Shown: positions 35,397 through 47,377 of the stretch, piece by piece
Numbering within the stretch: the stretch's first letter is position 1
How the letters are laid out: every line of letters starts with the position of its first letter
Origin: Adenanthera pavonina
Lineage: Eukaryota > Streptophyta > Magnoliopsida > Fabales > Fabaceae
Direction of reading: 5' to 3'
Length of the DNA stretch: 64,000 bases
Assembly: GCA_026686845.1 (NCBI GenBank)
Contig: JAIVEN010000012.1
Span: 16,556,501-16,620,500 of the forward strand
Made by a program: the position numbers and the translations under genes
Notes under the pieces: model-generated
Database searches by the model: none
The model's input: only the letters and a program-made list of their open reading frames with translations
Told to the model about the DNA's origin: nothing

Positions 35397-36130
35397 GGGG
35401 AATTACCATTTAAAACCAAGATCATAATTTTATTAAATTTTAGGATCAAAAGTTTGTCAAATTAGAAAAACAGACCTCTAATTCTTAAAGCAAATTAATT
35501 TAAATAAAAATTACTAAAATATTCTTACTGAAGGTTAAAATCTAATAAGTCAATGTTAAAATTTAAAAAACAAAAGTTATAAAATAAAAATATGGGAGTT
35601 GTAAAATTTGAATAAGAAGTTACAAATTCTTGAAGTCAATTTAATACTTATAACGTTAAAATCTTATTATTTTATGTTAAAATTTGAAAAATAAATTGTA
35701 AAATCAGAATATAGAAATTGCAAAATCTGAGTAAGAAATTACAAATTCCTGGTGTCACTTTGATGATTAAAATCCAATTACTCCATGTTAAAATTTAAAA
35801 AATAAGTTACAAAATTAGAACATAAGAATTGTAAAATTTGAATAAGAAATTATAAATCCCTTATGTCACGTAAATGCTTATAAAGTTAAAATTTGATTAC
35901 TTTATGTTGAAATTCAAAAAATAAGTTACAAAATCATAACATAAGAATTATAAAAGCTGAGTAAAAAGTTGTAAATCTATATAGTCAATTTGATACTTAT
36001 AAGGGTATTTTAATAATATTCACTTTGAATTAATTTATTTTAAAGACCATAGATATGTTTTTCTAATTTCACAAACTTTTGGTTTTGAAATTTAATAAAA
36101 TCATAATCTTGGTCCTAAATAGTAATTCCC
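35397..36130. mobile_element. Long-TIR (MULE-like) non-autonomous element with internal minisatellite
   Basis: The left arm (35397-35530, starting GGGGAATTACCATTTAA) pairs with the right arm (about 36000-36130, ending GTAATTCCCC) over about 130 bp; shared inner words include ATTTTATTAAATTT and AAGTTTGTCAAATTAGAAAA. Long inverted ends with no transposase suggest a Mutator-like MITE, but I could not confirm a 9-bp target duplication. The centre is a tandem array. Confidence 0.6.
35534..36002. repeat. Four tandem units of about 117 bp inside the long-TIR element
   Basis: Units start near 35534, 35653, 35768 and 35884, each with GTTAAAATYTRATTA, ATGTTAAAATTTRAAAAATA, a TTGTAAAATTTGARTAAGAA word and a TTACAAATTC word. 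The period is 115-119 bp. Confidence 0.78.
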
Positions 36131-37072
36131 CCACTAAAAGTGATTAAAATTAATTAATAATATTACATTTTTAAAATAATTATTTAACATTGTAAAACTA
36201 CCTATATTATTCATAACATTGAAAATAAAGAGGAATATTTGTGTCATGGGTTTATAATGGACATTTTTTGGAAAAAAACCCATAAATACTTCCCTGCCTT
36301 TTGTAAAAGATCTCATAAAAAGAAACAAAAAGAAGTATAAACTATGACCAACTATTGAAAAAATATATAATAAAAAACCAAATGTTTTAAAGTCAAAAAA
36401 TTATAAGATTAGAAAAATGTCCTCAAATCTTCACTCCCTCTCCTTTCCACCATCATCCTTACTCCTTAGTAGCGTTGCGCCAAAGTGAAAGCCACATTAA
36501 TGTTATGAATTCTAGGAATTTACAACTTGAATTTTTTTAATTTATAATTTATTTATTTTAAATTTACAATCCGCTCTTCCCATTTCTAATATAAAATATT
36601 TGAATTTAAATTGGTAAGAGTTACAGGAATTCATAATTTGTTTATTATAAATTTGTAACTCATTCTTGCAGTTTTAAATTTGGATGGCTTGAATTTAAAT
36701 TGATAAGAGTTTTAAAAATTTACAATTTTAATTGTCAAATTCATAACGTATTTATTCAAAATTTGTAACCCATATTATTTAAATTGGTTAGTATTTATCC
36801 AGTCATTTATATTGTTTGTTGTACAATGGATTCTATCCCTCTCTATCTCATGCTATTTTATTATCCAGTTATAGTTTTTTATGGTGCTGAACTATCCAAC
36901 CAAAACAAAAATTTGAAACTAAGCATGTTAATATACATAAATTATATCTAATAACAACAATTGATTAAATTGTTGTAATCAACTTGTTTGAAGTTTTTGT
37001 CAGTGAAATTCATTTTAGTTTGTATATGTCATTCAATGAGAAAAAAAACAATTTCACTTTTCTAGAATAGTA
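36131..37072. other. Intergenic, AT-rich with a weak threefold repeat
   Basis: Between 36510 and 36790 a roughly 115-bp pattern (AATTTACAA..., TTATTTATT..., AATTTGTAACTC, TGAATTTAAATTGGTAAGAGT) recurs about three times, possibly with inverted sub-units. No gene seen. Confidence 0.4.
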
Positions 37073-37831
37073 GGGTCTGTTTGATAGTGTTTTCTGTTTT
37101 CTTGTTCTCAAAACAGTTTTGTAAAACTGTTTTCGAGAATAAGGTCATGTTTGGTGGAGTTCTGCAAAACAGTTTTCTTGTTTTCAAAAATAAAAAACTC
37201 AGAAAACTTGTTTGGTAAACCTGTTTTCTAAAAACTGTTTTGGAAAACAGAAAACAGTTTTGTACAGAAAACTCAGAATACCTTTTAGGTGTTTTGTAGT
37301 TTTTGTTCTGGAAAACACAAGGAAAGATAAGAAACATCCACCTCATTAATGGTAAAGTTATAAATTTTAAACAAATCATCTATTACTCAATAGTTATGAT
37401 TTTGAGAACAATTATTCAAACAGATTTTTTTATTTTCTTGTTTTCAAAACAGTTTCTTGAAAACAATTTTACAAAACTGTTTTTGAGAACAGAAAACAGG
37501 AAACACTATCAAACAGGCCCCAAGTTTTGAAAACAAGAAAATAAAAAAATCTGTTTGAATAGTTGTTCTCAAAATCATAACTAGTGAGTGATAGATGAGT
37601 TATTCAAAATTTATAACTTTACCATTAGTGAGGTGAATGTTTTTCACCTTTTCTCGTGTTTTCCAGAACAAAAATTACAAAACATCTTAAAGTTGTTCTA
37701 CGTTTTCTGTTCTTTTATTTTTTTATTTTCCAGAACAGTTTATAAAAAACAGATTTACCAAACAAGTTTTTCTGAGTTTTCTGTTTCCGAAAACAGAAAA
37801 ACTGTTTCGAAAACACGAATCAAACAGGCCC
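37073..37831. mobile_element. Fold-back MITE complex with GGGCCTGTTTGATA ends
   Basis: The outer ends GGGTCTGTTTGAT (37073) and the reverse complement of ATCAAACAGGCCC (ending 37831) match, with GTA on both sides (37070-37072 and 37832-37834). A third, inward end lies at 37501-37520, so 37073-37520 is by itself a MITE with about 45-bp inverted ends. Segments 37290-37460 and 37521-37680 are near-complementary arms (for example CAAACAGATTTTTTTATTTT against AAAATAAAAAAATCTGTTTG). No transposase. End type fits PIF/Harbinger or hAT. Confidence 0.65.
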
Positions 37832-37834
37832 GTA

Positions 37835-38581
37835 GTTATCTTTGTCATCTTTGTAAATGGTTTGGATGGTTTCAATTTCTTTTTTATTTGTTTTAGATAG
37901 CTTTAAAAATTGGTAAAGTTTAGTCTTAATCATTTGTAATACAATTGTGTTTGTACACCCATTTAATTGTTATTAATTAATTTAACAAGGGTTTCTTTTT
38001 ATAATTTTTTAGTATTCGATATTATTAGATTATATTCAAGTATTATCAAGTTTAAATTGGAGTAACTCTTTTAGTGTGATTTATTTTTTATTCATAAAGT
38101 TCAAATTCTTGACTTTATTTAAGGGATATTAAGTCTCTTTTGACACTCAATTCAATCGTTATTAGTTAACTAAAATCTTTTATCTTGAATTATCAGAAAT
38201 TAAGAATTGAGACCAAAATGAAAAAAATTTATTATAAATTGAAATCAATTGTATAATTAATTATACTGAGAAACCATTGGTTAGAAATAATTTGAAATAT
38301 AAAGATACAAATATACCCTTAGCTCGCCTTCCCCATCCCATCATTAGCCCCAGGGAGTATTCAATCACAATGTTGGCCAGCTATGACTAGTGTCATCAGT
38401 TGGTGACCATTGACCAATAGTCAATAGTCTGCGGTGGTGAGAGAGTGAGGGAAGACAAGAGCATTTTGGCAATTTTATGTTTGAAATTATTTTACTCAAA
38501 AATCAATGGTCTTTTAGCATAATTAATTGTGCAGTTTAACTCATTTTATAATTTCCTCTTTGGGTCCAATTCTTAATTTCC
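37835..38581. other. Intergenic, no gene seen
   Basis: AT-rich sequence; nothing recognised. Confidence 0.45.
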
Positions 38582-39062
38582 TTTTTTTTTTTTGGATAAG
38601 AAGGAGATAAGCAAAGAAACGAAGCTGCGCTAAGACAGCATCAGACTCTACCTACGCCCAAGGCGTCCTCACTCAGCAATTTCTTCAGGTCTTCAGGAGG
38701 TGCATCCATAGCATGGAGACCTATGTCTTTGGTAAGAGCATACGATGCGAGGTAATCTGCACAACGGTTCCCTTCGCGATAAATATGTGAAACTTCAACC
38801 TGCCAATCTCTGCTCGGAAGCAAATGAATCTTTCTAAGGAGTCTGAAATTGGCACTGGTAGGGGATTCTTCAATGGTAAGGAGTTGCACCGCAGTTAAGC
38901 AGTCCACATCCAACTTAACTTGTGTAAAACCACTACTCCAGGCCATCTCGAGACCATCAGCTACAGCCCAGAGCTCGGCCTGAGTAGCTGTGCACATTGC
39001 AATATTCCTACAACACCCACGAAGCCATCGACCTTCGGTGCACCGTAGTTTATTAGCCAACG
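38582..39062 (-). pseudogene. 5'-truncated LINE: RNase H domain and poly(A) tail
   Basis: An open minus-strand frame (38641-39060, about 139 codons) encodes the last two thirds of a plant RNase H domain: TQAELWAVADGLEMAW (catalytic Glu region), KLDVDCLTAVQLL (Asp) and HIYREGNRCADYLA (Asp). The first strand with its TDGA motif is missing. A T run at 38582-38595 is the A tail of a minus-strand insertion. This frame is unusually intact for such a fragment, but it has no start context; a LINE remnant is the best reading. Confidence 0.75.
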
Positions 39063-41640
39063 ATTTAACTGGAGTTGAAACACAAAAAGTTAATAAATAG
39101 AAAATAATATCGCTATCAATCTAATCGCAGGTTATATTTTCAAAACAAGTGGACTTCTAATCACAGATAAGTACAAAGACTGGCCACAGGAAAAAGCCTG
39201 CCAAGCCCATCTATTGTTGTCCGACAACTTATGTTGGTCCATGACCATCACAATATTTTCTGGCTAAAAAATGTTTTCCTCCTCAAGATTCCACTCTCAA
39301 TGATTGGGCCCACCAAGCACCTCCAATGTGGTCCAACAATTTTGCGCCCAGTTGGGCTCCAAAGTAGAGTTTTGTCAACAAAACAAGATTCAAAAATTAT
39401 CAGGTCCAATAGGATAGATTTTTCCAACATATTTTTTTATTTTCGTTATTTGAATCCTCAACCTTATTTTAGGGGATATTAAGTTCTTTCACTCGATTAA
39501 ATCATAGCTGATAATCAACATTTTTTATACCCATAAAATTTGAATTAAAGTAATATATTTATTAAAAAAAATAAAGTTACTGTACATTTTCTACTTGACT
39601 TGATTTGTATGAATTTTGTAAATGGATTTTGTTATCTCTAGTATCAAATATAAGTTAACTTTAACTATTTGTTATCTTAAATTTATCTCAGATTTAATTT
39701 ACTTTCCACATTTGTCTCTAATTAAATGCTCTACCTTTCCAATCATAAATTTAATATCTTGTTTATTCTCTTTTTATTGTCTAATTAATGAGAAATATTT
39801 TTAGAAAAATTTATTGATAATCCATATATGATTTATATTTTGGATCATAAAATTTTTTTAAGCCACTTATATTTAAGATCAGGGGAATAAATTACTAGCG
39901 TATGCATGGATTATAAATATCTAGTTCATCAAATTTTAAAATTGTGAGAATACTAGGAGCTGTATGTTGTCATGTGCACATGCTATCTAAACCAAATGCA
40001 CAGATTATGTGGGTTGACTAATTTAATATAAAAAATTTAAAAATAATTTAAAAACATGTTATTTAATATTTAATATTCAAATATCTTATTATTAAAAATA
40101 TTTTATACTAAACCATTCAACAAGTCTTCAAAATTTAACATTTCACAAAGTTCGAACATAACTTCATCTACAATGACGGAATGCAAACAAGATATAACGA
40201 GATTTTTATATAATATAATATAGTAAAATATAAAATAACCTAACATAACATAATATAATAATAAGTCTCTAAAGAACTACATTTACATCTTATCATTTAA
40301 AATCAATATATTATAAAAATTATATTAAAATATTACAATCAATATATTTTGATATAACACAATATATCATTCCTGTAGCTTTTTATTTAATTTCTTTTTC
40401 ATGGACTTATCATTTAATTTCTATTCGTTATTTTTTGGAAATTTTTTGAGCTAGTTGTGTTTTAATACTCTTATAATTGCATAAGGCTTTTCTATTAATT
40501 TTATATATTAGGTAGATAGGTAAATTCAATTGTTTAACCTACAAGTTAAATGAATCAAATTAACTTAATTATACCAAAAATCTTTTTAAGTGAAATTCCA
40601 ACACAACTCATTAAATTGATGGGTTAAATAGTTGGCTAAATAAGCTCAATTCATTTTGATGGTCCACATGACACTTCTTCCTTAACCAAAACACAAAAAG
40701 ATGCAATTCAACTTGTGAAAGGAAAAAAATCATATTGGGAAAATTATCTAGTTTAAACTTTAAACTTAAATTGGACAATATTTGATGGCCGATAATATTG
40801 GATTCTAGAAAATTATTAAAAAAAGTGCAATTCAACCAACTCACAAAATGATGCAGGTGGAAAATAAATAAATAAATATGGAGTACAATTTTTATACAAG
40901 TGAGATTTGCTACTTAATTTAATATTCCATATACAAAAAAAAAAGATCGTTATCAATAATAATATCATTCCATCAATTTATATAAATGAAATTAACGAGT
41001 GTAATAACATAAAATATATGTTTAAAAAATTATAAATAAAACCCTGTTTACATATAAAAGTGTAGATGAGCTGGGTTTAACTCATTCAACTAGGGAAAAT
41101 CTCATACTCCAAAAAGCTGTTTATTTAAATATTTACAAAATTACCGGTTTTTTTGATCTTAAATATAAAATTTTTTACTTTTGTCCTTTCCAGAATATGA
41201 GTAAATATTTATTATACAATATCAAAAAATATCTATATCAATAAAAGGTAAAAGAGATAAAAAAAAGTTAAATAAGAGTAGTTTTAAAAAAATATTGTGA
41301 TTTTTTTAAAATTAAAATAGTTAAACTAAATTTAACTCATTTTTTAATCCACATAATTATACGGAAAGAGTCCTATATTGAGTATAGAGGAGTATTTTTT
41401 TATTAATATAAAATTAATAATAATTTTATTTATAACAAACAACCGGATAATATTAATATTTACTTTATTACTAAAAAATAATTTAAAAATAATTAATAAA
41501 AAAATTAAAACGTTAATTTTACGAAATAAAATTAAAAATATTAATATTTACTGTATTAAAAAAAATCCTACGGGCATTTTTTCAGCCCCATATATATCCA
41601 AATTTTACTTGTCGCCTACTTGGGCCCACTAGTTTTCCGA
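39063..41640. other. Intergenic, AT-rich; no gene seen
   Basis: Long AT-rich stretch with stops in all frames. The parts near 40150-40190 and 40600-40640 share words with the insertion in the pICln intron (for example ATGCAAACAAGA and AGTTGGCTAAAT), so fragments of the same transposon family may be present. Confidence 0.4.
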
Positions 41641-42644
41641 AGTGGAGTCAATAGTATTGACTCAATACACCTCCGTTAACGCTCGCCTAGAATCCATACC
41701 TCTTCGGTTACGAGCAGCCAATTTGACAGTATAGATCCCATTTCCCAACCACGATTTTATAGCGATGTTTTTTAACTGAAACACCCAATTTTCTGTAAGT
41801 ATAATTCCTCTACCACCTCTGGTTCTTTCAAATTTTCTTTTTCTTCTAATGATTAGTTCTTTCAATCCCTAGAATAGAAGTAGCTTTACTGGATTTGATC
41901 ACAAGTGGTTGTGTATGTGTGGTCCCTGAATTAAAGCTTCAAGTTCATTTTGCTATTCTGTTTTGGTAGATTTTGAGGCTTGGTTTTGTGTTGCTGTGAA
42001 TTTTACATCCTTGGGTTTGGCAACTTCGAGTCTTGTTTACACCCAGTAGATTTTTTCCGATAATAAGTTCAATGCTGGCTTTGATGGTTGAAGCGGCCCC
42101 ATAATGTGTTTACCGATGTTGACAAGGAAGTTTCGATAATTTGTAAGGAGAAACTAACATATGAATGACGTTTTGCTGAAAATGGTGGTCTCATTGTCAT
42201 TATTCTTATTCTCTTGAAAGCTTAATCGCCTCTAGATTATGGAATGGAGGATCACATGGAGCTTCAATGTTTCCGATCAGTGCACAATGAAATGCAGATA
42301 TCATAAGGGTTTCACACTTTAGTTTCAGTAGGGGAGTTTTGAAGATTCTTTACTTCTTCATTCCTTTGCTTTATTTATTTTCTGGATATTTGTATCTCGG
42401 TAGTGGTAACATATTTGTTCTGCTTGCCAAACATGCCTAAGCACACGACATTTTGTTTGCATAATTGTCATGGTAATACAATCTTATCTGATTTATTACG
42501 GTCTTGATTTTCATATAATCAATTAAGATTTGCAGTTATAAATATTATCAGCTTCATCTTTTTATTTAGTAGGATTTTTCTGGACAGGTTCTTTATGGTA
42601 AGGTGACCTTCCTTGGCTTATTCAGGTCGGCTTTTTTAATCAAC
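41641..42644 (+). promoter_or_regulatory. Promoter and 5' untranslated region of the FAR1-domain gene
   Basis: GC content rises near 41650-41830. A possible splice donor (TTCTGTAAGTAT, near 41797) and acceptor (CTTATTCAG, ending 42625) would define a leader intron that places the ATG at 42645 soon after the junction. An in-frame ATG at 42603 would then lie inside the intron, which is why I prefer 42645. No clear TATA box. Confidence 0.4.
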
Positions 42645-43443
42645 ATGGAAGCTCCATTGGATGATGGAAATAGGGATATGGATACTTCTGGCGATGTTGG
42701 CGTGAGTACATTTGAAGCTCACATAAATCAAGAACCATATGAAGGTATGTCATTTGAATCAGAAAAAGCTGCAAGGGATTTCTATGATAACTATGCCTCA
42801 CGGGAAGGATTTATGACTCGTGTTCTGTCATCACGGAAGTCTGAACGAGATGGTTCAATCATCTCTCGTGGACTTGGATGTAGAGGTGTGTCTCACAGTC
42901 GATCAAAAACTACAATTGAGAAGCAAAATCGGCAAAATGTTTGCACAGCAATGCTTCTGTTGAAGAGAGAAAAGGAAGGGGAATGGGTCATCCGGAAATT
43001 TGTCAGGGACCATAATCATCCATTGATGGTTGACTTGGAAAAAACTCCACGAGCACTTGTAAGATTGTCCTGGATACTTGACTAGTGCCTGAAAATTCAT
43101 TAGTATGTTAATTTTCTCTGCTCTTGTGATCTTGCATATGCGTGCCACTCTAGAGTTGTCATGCAGCCTGGTGGAAAATTATTTTTAGGATTGTACTGGT
43201 TCTCTTGTATATGTTTCTGTGTACTTAATTTTGTAGGATGAGAAGGATAAGAAAATTCAAGAATTGACTGCAGAATTGCGGGTTAAGAAGCGATTGAGTG
43301 CAACATACCGAGAGCAGTTAGAAACATTGTTGAAGGATGTTGAAGGCCACGGTGAACATATCTCCAAAAAAATCCATTCAGTTAATGAAACTCTCAGGAA
43401 ACTCGATGCTGAGATGGGAAAGCTTTCAAAACTAGATGAATGA
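42645..43443 (+). CDS. Short FAR1-DNA-binding-domain protein (FRS/FRF-like)
   Basis: Two coding exons, 42645-43058 and 43237-43443, joined in phase 0 by a GT-AG intron, give 206 aa. Residues 35-126 are the FAR1 domain, a WRKY/GCM1-type zinc fold: SFESEKAARDFYDNYASREG, then Cys79, Cys100 and the His123-x-His125 pair (FVRDHNHPL). Residues 139-206 are charged and heptad-like, probably a coiled coil. Full FAR1/FHY3 proteins also carry a MULE transposase core and a SWIM finger; both are absent, matching the short FAR1-related class thought to act as DNA-binding modulators in light and stress signalling. Nuclear by family. Confidence 0.88.
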
Positions 43444-44255
43444 AGCATGTATGTTGCTATCTACTCATTTGGTAGTCCTGCCTATTTGTCCAATACTATT
43501 TCACTTATTGAAATATTGAATTTTGTCTTATATCATGTCAATCCCTGTTTTCTATATTGGGAATTGTTGTATTATTGGTTTTCCATATAGAACATAATGC
43601 ATAAAAATGTCTCCATCATGGCCTGCTTGCTGTGTTGTGTTCTACTGCTTTTTTATTGGTTTCCCTAGCGTAACATATTGCATAACTCGCTCAATTATGG
43701 AAGGAGGGCACATTAAAGCAGTTATGCTTCCTCTTTGCATCATCACATTCCATTGTATTTTTTAGCTTCTACACTTGTTACTTAAAAGCAAGGAATGTTT
43801 CTATATCTTCATACTTAATTTGGTGAATATAGCCTGCATGGTGCTCCCATTTGTTTTCTGAGTATAGTTCTATTCTTTGATCATATCGATTTGCAGGAGA
43901 AAGCACAGATCATATGGGTGGATACATCTGTATTCACCTGCATAGCTTCTCTGGCCTAACGGGACTCAAGACAGATCTTCGTTCTCTATGAAACAAGATT
44001 CGATGTAAGAGGTAGGAAGATAATTTTCTGAGTTTGTACATTGTGTCTGAGGTATATGGAATTGGTTATAGTAAACACTTTTTTTGTTGTTGGCACAAAG
44101 CAAAAATAGATTCATTAGATTAGTTTGAGATTAACATGTGATTGCTGCATAATGGTGCACTCGAAGGCAGGAAGTTTATGTATCCTTGCAAATTAAAAAA
44201 GATTCACATTTGTAACTGGAAAAAGAAATGATGGAAGACCTAAAGATAAGTAAGT
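43444..44255. other. 3' untranslated region of the FAR1-domain gene and intergenic sequence
   Basis: A possible 3' UTR intron runs from GTATGTTGC (43449) to TTTGCAG (ending 43897); the exon-like GGAGAAAGCACAG follows. No other gene seen. Confidence 0.4.
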
Positions 44256-44505
44256 GATCTTTTTTTCCTTTGTAATACAAGGAAAGGAAACATCAGAGGC
44301 TAAAAGCCATTAAACATTACATAATTTAGGTAGGCAAACTCCTAAAATATCATCCGAGACAATCCAATAAAGCAATAGGCAGGTTATCCAAGATGTGAAG
44401 ACCCAGCTCCAGCGAAATAGCTTGGTTGGCAATGACAGTGTCCCTCCCTGTAAACATGAGTAATATCTATATGCCAATCTTGATTATAGAACTTCTGAAT
44501 TTTGC
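44256..44505 (-). pseudogene. LINE 3' end: remnant of RNase H and tail
   Basis: The minus strand reads DWHIDITHVYREG-like sequence near 44450-44490, the conserved RNase H end of plant LINEs, then decayed frames. It ends in a short A run (T run at 44260-44266). Strong 5' truncation is typical of LINE insertions. Related to 38582-39062 by motif, not necessarily the same family. Confidence 0.55.
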
Positions 44506-45487
44506 AAACCAGTATTTAGGCAATTCTTTGTTATATGAAGCATGTGAGATTCAAGCAATTCTTTGTAATAATAACTCATGTAACCATTTCTTTGTAATAT
44601 GTAACTTAAGGGCTTGATGAATCTTTTTGGTACATTGTGAAATTGTTACTAGAGAATTAGATTTCTTTTTGTTAACAATTATTCAGTATCTAGTATTACC
44701 AACTACTTTAGATTTATGTATTGGTGAACCACAAAGTGGGGGTAACTTTTCCTGCGTTATTTTTTCCTCCTCCAAAACTCGAATATAAGATGTTAACCTT
44801 GACTCTGTTACTCACTTGACCAATTGCCCTGTCCATACATACTGGCACTGAGTAAGCACTTGGAGATGAGGGTAAATCAGTATGCCTTGGGCCAAACAAA
44901 TTGGAATTTACATTAACATTGATCTTATGATCTTATGCTCTATGATTTGGGATGTTTATGGTTTTGTTACTCAAACTATCATTTATTTTAACCGTCTCAC
45001 CTAGCTGCATAATAATAACAAAAACTAAAGGAAATTGCCAACCTCTTATTTAGTTTTATGAAGGTTTGCAAATTTTACATTTTTCAATTGGACAGAAGTA
45101 CATCCCGTTTTGATATATAAAAACGAAACACCTTGTGAGGTCTGAACGAGACTAGGTCTAAACATGTTTATTAAAAGAAAAAAATTACCATGCTGAAGCT
45201 TCCAATTGACTCTATTTCACTTAGGGCTTTTCGTATGCCCCATTTTCTCTTTTCTTTTTCAAAATCATTCGATCAAATTTTCAATTTCAGTTTCTTCTCT
45301 CACTCTCCCCCTCCTTTTTCCTCTTAATTGAAACATTACTGGGTGGATTAAATTAAAAAGAAAAAAGAAATAACCTTCTTTCAATCATTTTTAGCATTCA
45401 TGATTAGGAGGCATATCAAGTACTAGGATTTTTATTTTACTTAAGGAATTGCCTCCATTACATCAGTGAAAGATATTTCAAGAATGA
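44506..45487. other. Intergenic, no gene seen
   Basis: Nothing recognised. C/T-rich tract near 45290-45325. Confidence 0.45.
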
Positions 45488-46040
45488 GTCAACAATCACT
45501 CATTTTATAGCAAGTTGAGTGATCTTAAATCTCCTGGGGATCCTCCAAAGAAATCTTGGTCCAAGAAGCTGAAACAGATTAAGCAGTTCTGGTTAGGTGA
45601 AAGGCTCAAGGCTTCACGAGCTTATTTGCAATCTCTGTTTAGCAAATCTGGCTGTTCAGACAAGTCCTTTGCATCTGCATCAAACAATGCAGTACCACAA
45701 AAGAAATCGAAAACCCAATTTGAAATCGTGGATAATACAAGGCACCAGATATTCATGAAGACCATAAACAGAGATTATCAAAGATGGTGTGACTGCACAT
45801 AGGAGATCTTTTACGGGGGCGATTCGGCATTCTGCGACCAAGGCTTCATCTTTGATGTCCACGCCCTCATCTTCATCTTTTTCATTCAGCTCAAGCTCAA
45901 GGAGGAGCGGTGGAAACTCAGAGCGAGAAAGGTCGATCGAAGGAGCCATAGCCCATTGCAAACAATCTCAACAACAGTGTCCTTCAAGGAAGATTCCAGA
46001 CGATGACAGGTTTTGTTCGTACTATTTTTGTACTTATTTC
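45488..46040 (+). pseudogene. Membrane-associated kinase regulator (MAKR/BKI1-like) pseudogene
   Basis: The first frame (45488-45802) has KKSWSKKLKQIKQFWLGERL, a basic stretch typical of the membrane-binding part of MAKR proteins, and LKASRAYLQSLFSKSGCSDK. It has no ATG: the frame opens just after a TGA at 45485-45487. The second frame (45789-46046) continues with HRRSFTGAIRHSATKASS, a Ser-rich stretch and SIEGAIAHCKQSQ, matching the C-terminal receptor-kinase-binding motif (I-x-G-A-I-x-H-C-K) of BKI1/MAKR. A frameshift near 45785-45805 and the missing start make a functional product unlikely. Intact members restrain receptor kinases such as BRI1 at the plasma membrane. Confidence 0.8.
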
Positions 46041-46046
46041 ACTTAA

Positions 46047-47377
46047 GCCCTGAGATTACAAAACAAAAAAGCTTTGGTCAGTCATCCCTCAAGGTGATTG
46101 CCGGGATCAATAATTTTGGTAAAACATGTGCGACTCAGATAAGAATGATGGATGGAAATGAGGATTGGAGTGGGGTGAGTGACTTATCTGATGTCTTAGA
46201 GTTGTTCCATGTCTCTTAGGTTATGAATTACCTACTTGTATAATTTTATTAAGATCACTCCCACTACACTAATCATTTATAGTATAATTGAGTTTTTTTT
46301 TAATAAAAAAAGAAGTCTTCTTTTTTAGCACCTAGAGTATTCTCAACTGACAGCTGAAGATCAATTCCTTAAAAGTATAAAGATTACTGAAGTGGATTTC
46401 ATATTTTTCAATAAAAGCTTTTTCATATATATGGTCATTGATCGAATTTAAGATAACATATTTAAATAACTCAACTATCTATCAATTGTGTGAGGATCTT
46501 ATTGGTTTAAAAAAAGTCTTTTCTTATAAAAACAAATAGCATTTATATAGAAAATCTATCCTAACATGGATGTTGATGATTCTATTGAATAACTATTCTG
46601 ATCACTGGATATGAAAGTAATTGGATTGGAAAGACTGAAGAAGAACAGTAGGAAGATCTATAGGATAATCAATAGACACACACAAATCATTTTAAACTAG
46701 GGCTTTTATAATCCATAGTTTTGCCACAAAACTAGAGGAAATTCTAGTAAAAAACAATTGCATAAAAATCGTCTATTTCCCCCTAATTTTGGAGAAAACC
46801 CCTAATTGAGCAATAATCTTATCCTTTCGCACATAAATTAAAAAGTAAGCATTTCTTTAACAGAATTTAGTTTAGTGCCAATTTAAAACAAAGTCAATTG
46901 ATAAATTGATAAATATTAAAATATATAAGAAACCGCATTATTTATTAGGTATAAACAATGATCTGTGCACCCCACTCTAGTTTCAAAAAAATTATATTTA
47001 CCTGTTTGGTTGCATGTTAGAAACCAACTTTTTAGCCAAAAAAAAAAACTAGGTTTTATTATTTTCTAATGTGCTTGGGTGTATTTACTGCATCCCATTG
47101 AAAATTTGGTTCTTTCTCAATATCAGATTTAAGTACAAGTGGCTATGGAATTACTTCAATGTTGGTGATAGGTACTGGGTTTATGAAAGAAATTAAAGAA
47201 AAATTCTAATGAAAAAACTAATATCAGAATTTGAAATCACTAATAACTTTAATAAGACAAAAGAAGATAATAATCTACTAAAAATAGTTGAGTGAGAATC
47301 TCACTTTTCCCCTCTAATGACCAAGAAGAATCTCTCAAAATATAATAAATTACTAAATACTTGACTATATTTTAACT
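46047..47377. other. Intergenic, no gene seen
   Basis: The part to about 46220 may be the former 3' region of the MAKR-like pseudogene. The rest is AT-rich with nothing recognised. Confidence 0.4.

Noticed and set aside
38641..39060. Stand-alone host RNase H gene
   Set aside because: The N-terminal strand and first catalytic Asp are absent and a poly(A) run follows directly, so a 5'-truncated LINE is the simpler reading.
42603..42644. Upstream in-frame ATG of the FAR1-domain gene
   Set aside because: A splice acceptor-like CTTATTCAG ends at 42625 between it and the ATG at 42645, so it is probably intronic; the extra residues are not family-like.
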